The notes under the pieces were generated by a model, which was not told the origin of the DNA, ran no database searches, and saw nothing but the letters and a program-made list of their open reading frames with translations. From assembly GCA_903866275.1 (NCBI GenBank), contig CAIPMU010000014.1, positions 186,001-250,000 of the forward strand: a DNA stretch of 64,000 nucleotides, written 5' to 3'. Numbering within the stretch: position 1 is the stretch's first letter; every line of letters begins with the position of its first letter. The position numbers were made by a program, and so were the translations under genes. The DNA comes from Vampirovibrio chlorellavorus (GTDB lineage: Bacteria > Cyanobacteriota > Vampirovibrionia > Vampirovibrionales > Vampirovibrionaceae). Positions 61,566 to 64,000 of this stretch are shown in pieces.

Positions 61566-62572
61566 GCAATGTGAGGGAAAACCCCGTGAAACAAGCCCCG
61601 GATGAAATCGCCATTGTGACCCAAAGCCCTGCCCGCGCCGAAGCGTTGCGGCAGGCCATCGTGTTGCGCGGCTTCGATGAGATTGTTTGTCTGGATGTGC
61701 GGACGGCAGCCCCCTTATTGCAGGCCAAGCCGCCGGTTCTGGTGATTATCGATCTGGAAAACGATCTCCCGCATACCATAAGGTTGCTAGAGGCCTTGCC
61801 CATTGGGGTGCGTAGTTTGGTGCTGGCCGATGCTTTTGATGAGAGCCTGTTTGTGGCCTGCCATGATCGCGGGGCGCGAGACTTCATGGTGCATCCCGTT
61901 CCGGATGCCATCCTGGTGTCGCGGGTGATTCGCAACTTGCAGGAACATCGACTGGAGCAGGTCGCCAGCCACAAGGATCAAATTCTGGTGGATATGAATG
62001 TCTTGTCGGCACAATCTGGGGTGTTTACCACTTCGTATCTGCTTAACTTGCTCCGCCAGACTACGGAAAGCTATCTGGCGCAGCCGGCGGGGGAGTCTTT
62101 CAGTTTGCTGCTTCTTCAACTGGGTGGCTATGATAGCCCCTTGCCCGCTGCCGTGCAAGCTCAGGTTCTGGCGAAGGTGGGCGGGATGATCAAGGACTGT
62201 GCCCGAGGTCTGGATGTGGTGGGTGAATATTTTCTGGATAAATTTGCGGTGATTATGCCCCAAACCGGTATTCGGGGGGCGAATGCGTTGGCCAGTCGAC
62301 TGGGCGAGCGCTTGCAGGGGCTGTCTTTTGAAGGCCTGACAGGCCCGTTCGGCCTGAGCGTTTGCACGGGTGTAGCGGAAGCTGCGGGTTGTCGGCATTA
62401 CGAAGATTTTTTGAACCGGGCGTTGTCCAGCTTGAAACCCTATGAGCGGGCAGAAACCGCAGCATCCTCATCTGCTGGCGAGCTGGCCTTGGTGCAAACC
62501 GCCCACTGGGAGCAGCCTCCGGTCATGGGTGCGAATCAGCCTGCCATGTCGCCGCCCAGCAATTTAATCTAG
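61562..62572 (+). CDS. Receiver-like protein with a degenerate GGDEF domain
   Basis: A 336-aa protein from the ATG at 61562, translationally coupled to the preceding gene. The N terminus (about 12-125) resembles a receiver domain: DEIAIVTQSPARAEALRQAI and VLVIIDLENDLPHTIRLLEALP, with the acidic D-x-E at the acceptor position and RDFMVHPVPDAILVSRV at the end. The C-terminal part resembles a GGDEF domain in fold (FLDKFAVIMPQTGIRGANALASRLGERL, GLSVCTGVAEA), but the active-site loop reads EYFLDKFA instead of GGDEFA, so it should not make cyclic di-GMP. Probably a regulatory or receptor pseudoenzyme. Confidence 0.65.
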   Translation: MSNVRENPVKQAPDEIAIVTQSPARAEALRQAIVLRGFDEIVCLDVRTAAPLLQAKPPVLVIIDLENDLPHTIRLLEALPIGVRSLVLADAFDESLFVACHDRGARDFMVHPVPDAILVSRVIRNLQEHRLEQVASHKDQILVDMNVLSAQSGVFTTSYLLNLLRQTTESYLAQPAGESFSLLLLQLGGYDSPLPAAVQAQVLAKVGGMIKDCARGLDVVGEYFLDKFAVIMPQTGIRGANALASRLGERLQGLSFEGLTGPFGLSVCTGVAEAAGCRHYEDFLNRALSSLKPYERAETAASSSAGELALVQTAHWEQPPVMGANQPAMSPPSNLI

Positions 62573-62794
62573 TCTGTTTTTCATTCATTACTCTTGTTTC
62601 GCTGTTTCCAGTTCCTGGTATGGGGGTGTAAGATTTGGCGGGCTCGCGGTATGATGAAAATACCAGAGGGTAAGCTCCAGGGGTTTATCTGAAAAAATCT
62701 GGTCAAGGGCTGACTTTACAGGAAGCCACAAGCTGGACGGGACGGTCCCCAAACGACAACGCGTTGGACAAGCGAATGAGAGGGAAACAATACA

Positions 62795-64000
62795 ATGGCT
62801 TCAGTGTGGGAAGGGGTAATGTACCCGCAAATCAAAACGGAGCTTCCGGGCCCTAAAACCAGGGCGCTTATTGAAAAAGATCATCGCTATCTCTCGCCGT
62901 CCTACACGCGGGGCTACCCATTGTCCATTCAGTCGGGCTATGGCGCGATGGTGGTGGATATGGATGACAATATCTTTCTGGATTATTGTGCAGGCATTGC
63001 CGTTTGCTCTACCGGGCACTCGCATCCCGAGGTTGTGAAAACCATTCGTGAGCAATCCGAGAAGTTTTTGCACATGTCCGGCACCGATTTTTATTACACC
63101 GTGATGGCGGATTTAGCCGAAAAACTGGCCATTTCCACCCCCGGCAGCCCGGATAAAAAAGTGTTCTTTGGCAATTCCGGCACCGAGGCCAATGAGGCCG
63201 CCCTGAAATTGGCGCGTTATCATACGGGGCGTAAAAATATTATTTCCTTTTACCGCAGTTTTCACGGACGTACTTTTGGTTCTATGTCGGTCAGCGCGAG
63301 TAAATCGGTGCAAAAAAGCAGATTTTCTCCGTTGATGCCGGGCGTGTTTAATGCCCACTACCCCTATTTTTACCGGGATATTTTCAAGAGCGAATCGCCG
63401 GATGCTTGTGCTGAAGCTTGCCTGAATTATATTGAAGATTACATCTTCAAAATGCTCACCCCGGCGGAAGAAGTGGCCGCCTTTATCGTCGAGCCCATTC
63501 AAGGGGAAGGCGGTTATGTGGTGCCGCCCGCGTCCTTTATTTTAGGCCTGCAAAAAATGGCCCACAAATATGGCATTTTAATCATTGCCGATGAAGTGCA
63601 AGCGGGCATGGGCCGCACCGGCAATATGTGGGCTTCTCAGTTGTTCCCCGGTTTTGAGCCGGATATTCTATCCAGCGCCAAAGGTTTGGCCTCCGGGATG
63701 CCCTTGGGCGCTTGCATCGCCAAAAGTTCAGTGATGAACTGGGAACCCGGCACACATGCCACCACTTTTGGGGGTAATCCCGTCAGTTGTGCCGCCGCGC
63801 TGAAAACTTTTGAACTGCTGGACAACGGCCTGCTGGATAATTCTCGCGTGCAAGGCGCTTATCTCAAAGGCAAGTTGCAAGAGCTGATGGCACGGCACGA
63901 TCGCATTGGGGAAGTGCGCGGCGAAGGTTTGATGTTGGGCATTGAGATCGTTGAATCGAAAGCGAGCAAGGCCAAAGCGCCCCATCTGCGCAACCAGATT
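62795..64000 (+). CDS. Class III PLP-dependent aminotransferase, cut by window end
   Basis: Open frame from the ATG at 62795, running past the window end (402 codons seen). The upstream sequence AGAGGGAAACAATACA provides the ribosome binding site. The protein shows class III (PF00202-like) motifs: CSTGHSHPEVV, GNSGTEANEAALKLAR, SFHGRTFGSMSVS, FIVEPIQGEGGY, LIIADEVQAGMGRTG and SSAKGLASGMPLGACI, where K in AKGLASG is the PLP lysine. Similar to 4-aminobutyrate and acetylornithine/N-succinyl-diaminopimelate aminotransferases; the substrate is not resolved. No gene symbol given for that reason. Confidence 0.9.
   Translation, partial: MASVWEGVMYPQIKTELPGPKTRALIEKDHRYLSPSYTRGYPLSIQSGYGAMVVDMDDNIFLDYCAGIAVCSTGHSHPEVVKTIREQSEKFLHMSGTDFYYTVMADLAEKLAISTPGSPDKKVFFGNSGTEANEAALKLARYHTGRKNIISFYRSFHGRTFGSMSVSASKSVQKSRFSPLMPGVFNAHYPYFYRDIFKSESPDACAEACLNYIEDYIFKMLTPAEEVAAFIVEPIQGEGGYVVPPASFILGLQKMAHKYGILIIADEVQAGMGRTGNMWASQLFPGFEPDILSSAKGLASGMPLGACIAKSSVMNWEPGTHATTFGGNPVSCAAALKTFELLDNGLLDNSRVQGAYLKGKLQELMARHDRIGEVRGEGLMLGIEIVESKASKAKAPHLRNQI

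Overview
The window looks like chromosomal DNA of a free-living, motile bacterium of roughly 53-56% GC (estimated by eye). Gene content points, as inference only, towards the non-photosynthetic cyanobacterial sister lineage (Vampirovibrionia/Melainabacteria, Vampirovibrio-like). Clues are a cyanobacterial-type saccharopine dehydrogenase-like oxidoreductase, a two-subunit glycine dehydrogenase, a complete Tad/Cpa pilus motor set, flagellar genes and many small orphan proteins. A 16S or ribosomal-protein tree, not available here, would decide this. I found no rRNA, tRNA, CRISPR array, insertion sequence or prophage.

Region by region. 1-3.5 kb: 5' part of lnt (minus), then ruvC, an oxidoreductase, bioD and a small orphan. 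3.5-8.2 kb: minus-strand glycine cleavage cluster gcvT-gcvH-gcvPA-gcvPB. 8.3-15.7 kb: tlyA, pth, a uridine kinase-like gene, two tandem paralogous WYL regulators, prfB with its programmed +1 frameshift, and aroQ. 15.9-21.5 kb: mnmG and yifB (minus), then sppA with a YIP1-like membrane protein (plus). 21.6-27.3 kb: a minus-strand cluster of a GH38 alpha-mannosidase, two membrane proteins, two YtxH-like proteins, a DUF948-like protein and a DppA-type D-aminopeptidase, next to an AT-rich operator-like region. 27.5-31.5 kb: flagellar hook/basal-body protein, FliK-like protein, FliJ and an ATP-grasp-like enzyme.

31.8-36.7 kb: a 1217-residue acidic, mostly low-complexity protein with recurrent tryptophan motifs, an HTH/zinc-ribbon protein and ubiE/menG. 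36.8-44.8 kb: diguanylate cyclase, TPR protein and dicarboxylate/glutamate symporter in one minus-strand unit, then a DUF2227-like protein, an aldehyde dehydrogenase, an ankyrin-like protein and asnS. 45.2-52.7 kb: Tad pilus operon cpaB-cpaC-cpaE-cpaF-tadB-tadC. 52.8-64 kb: metallophosphoesterase, methyltransferase, UgpC/MalK-type ATPase, an AT-rich orphan that looks foreign, a helical-repeat protein, a large exported TPR protein, a YfiH-type enzyme, an exported protein, a receiver/degenerate-GGDEF protein and a class III aminotransferase cut by the window end.

Several genes (ruvC, mnmG, the UgpC-type ATPase, possibly the metallophosphoesterase) have a -10-like box only 6-7 bases before an ATG that lacks a good ribosome binding site, which suggests leaderless transcripts. 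The best candidates for something undescribed are the giant acidic Trp-motif protein with its downstream regulator, the AT-rich orphan at 55.6 kb, the Leu/Met-rich repeat protein at 56.3 kb and the tandem WYL pair.
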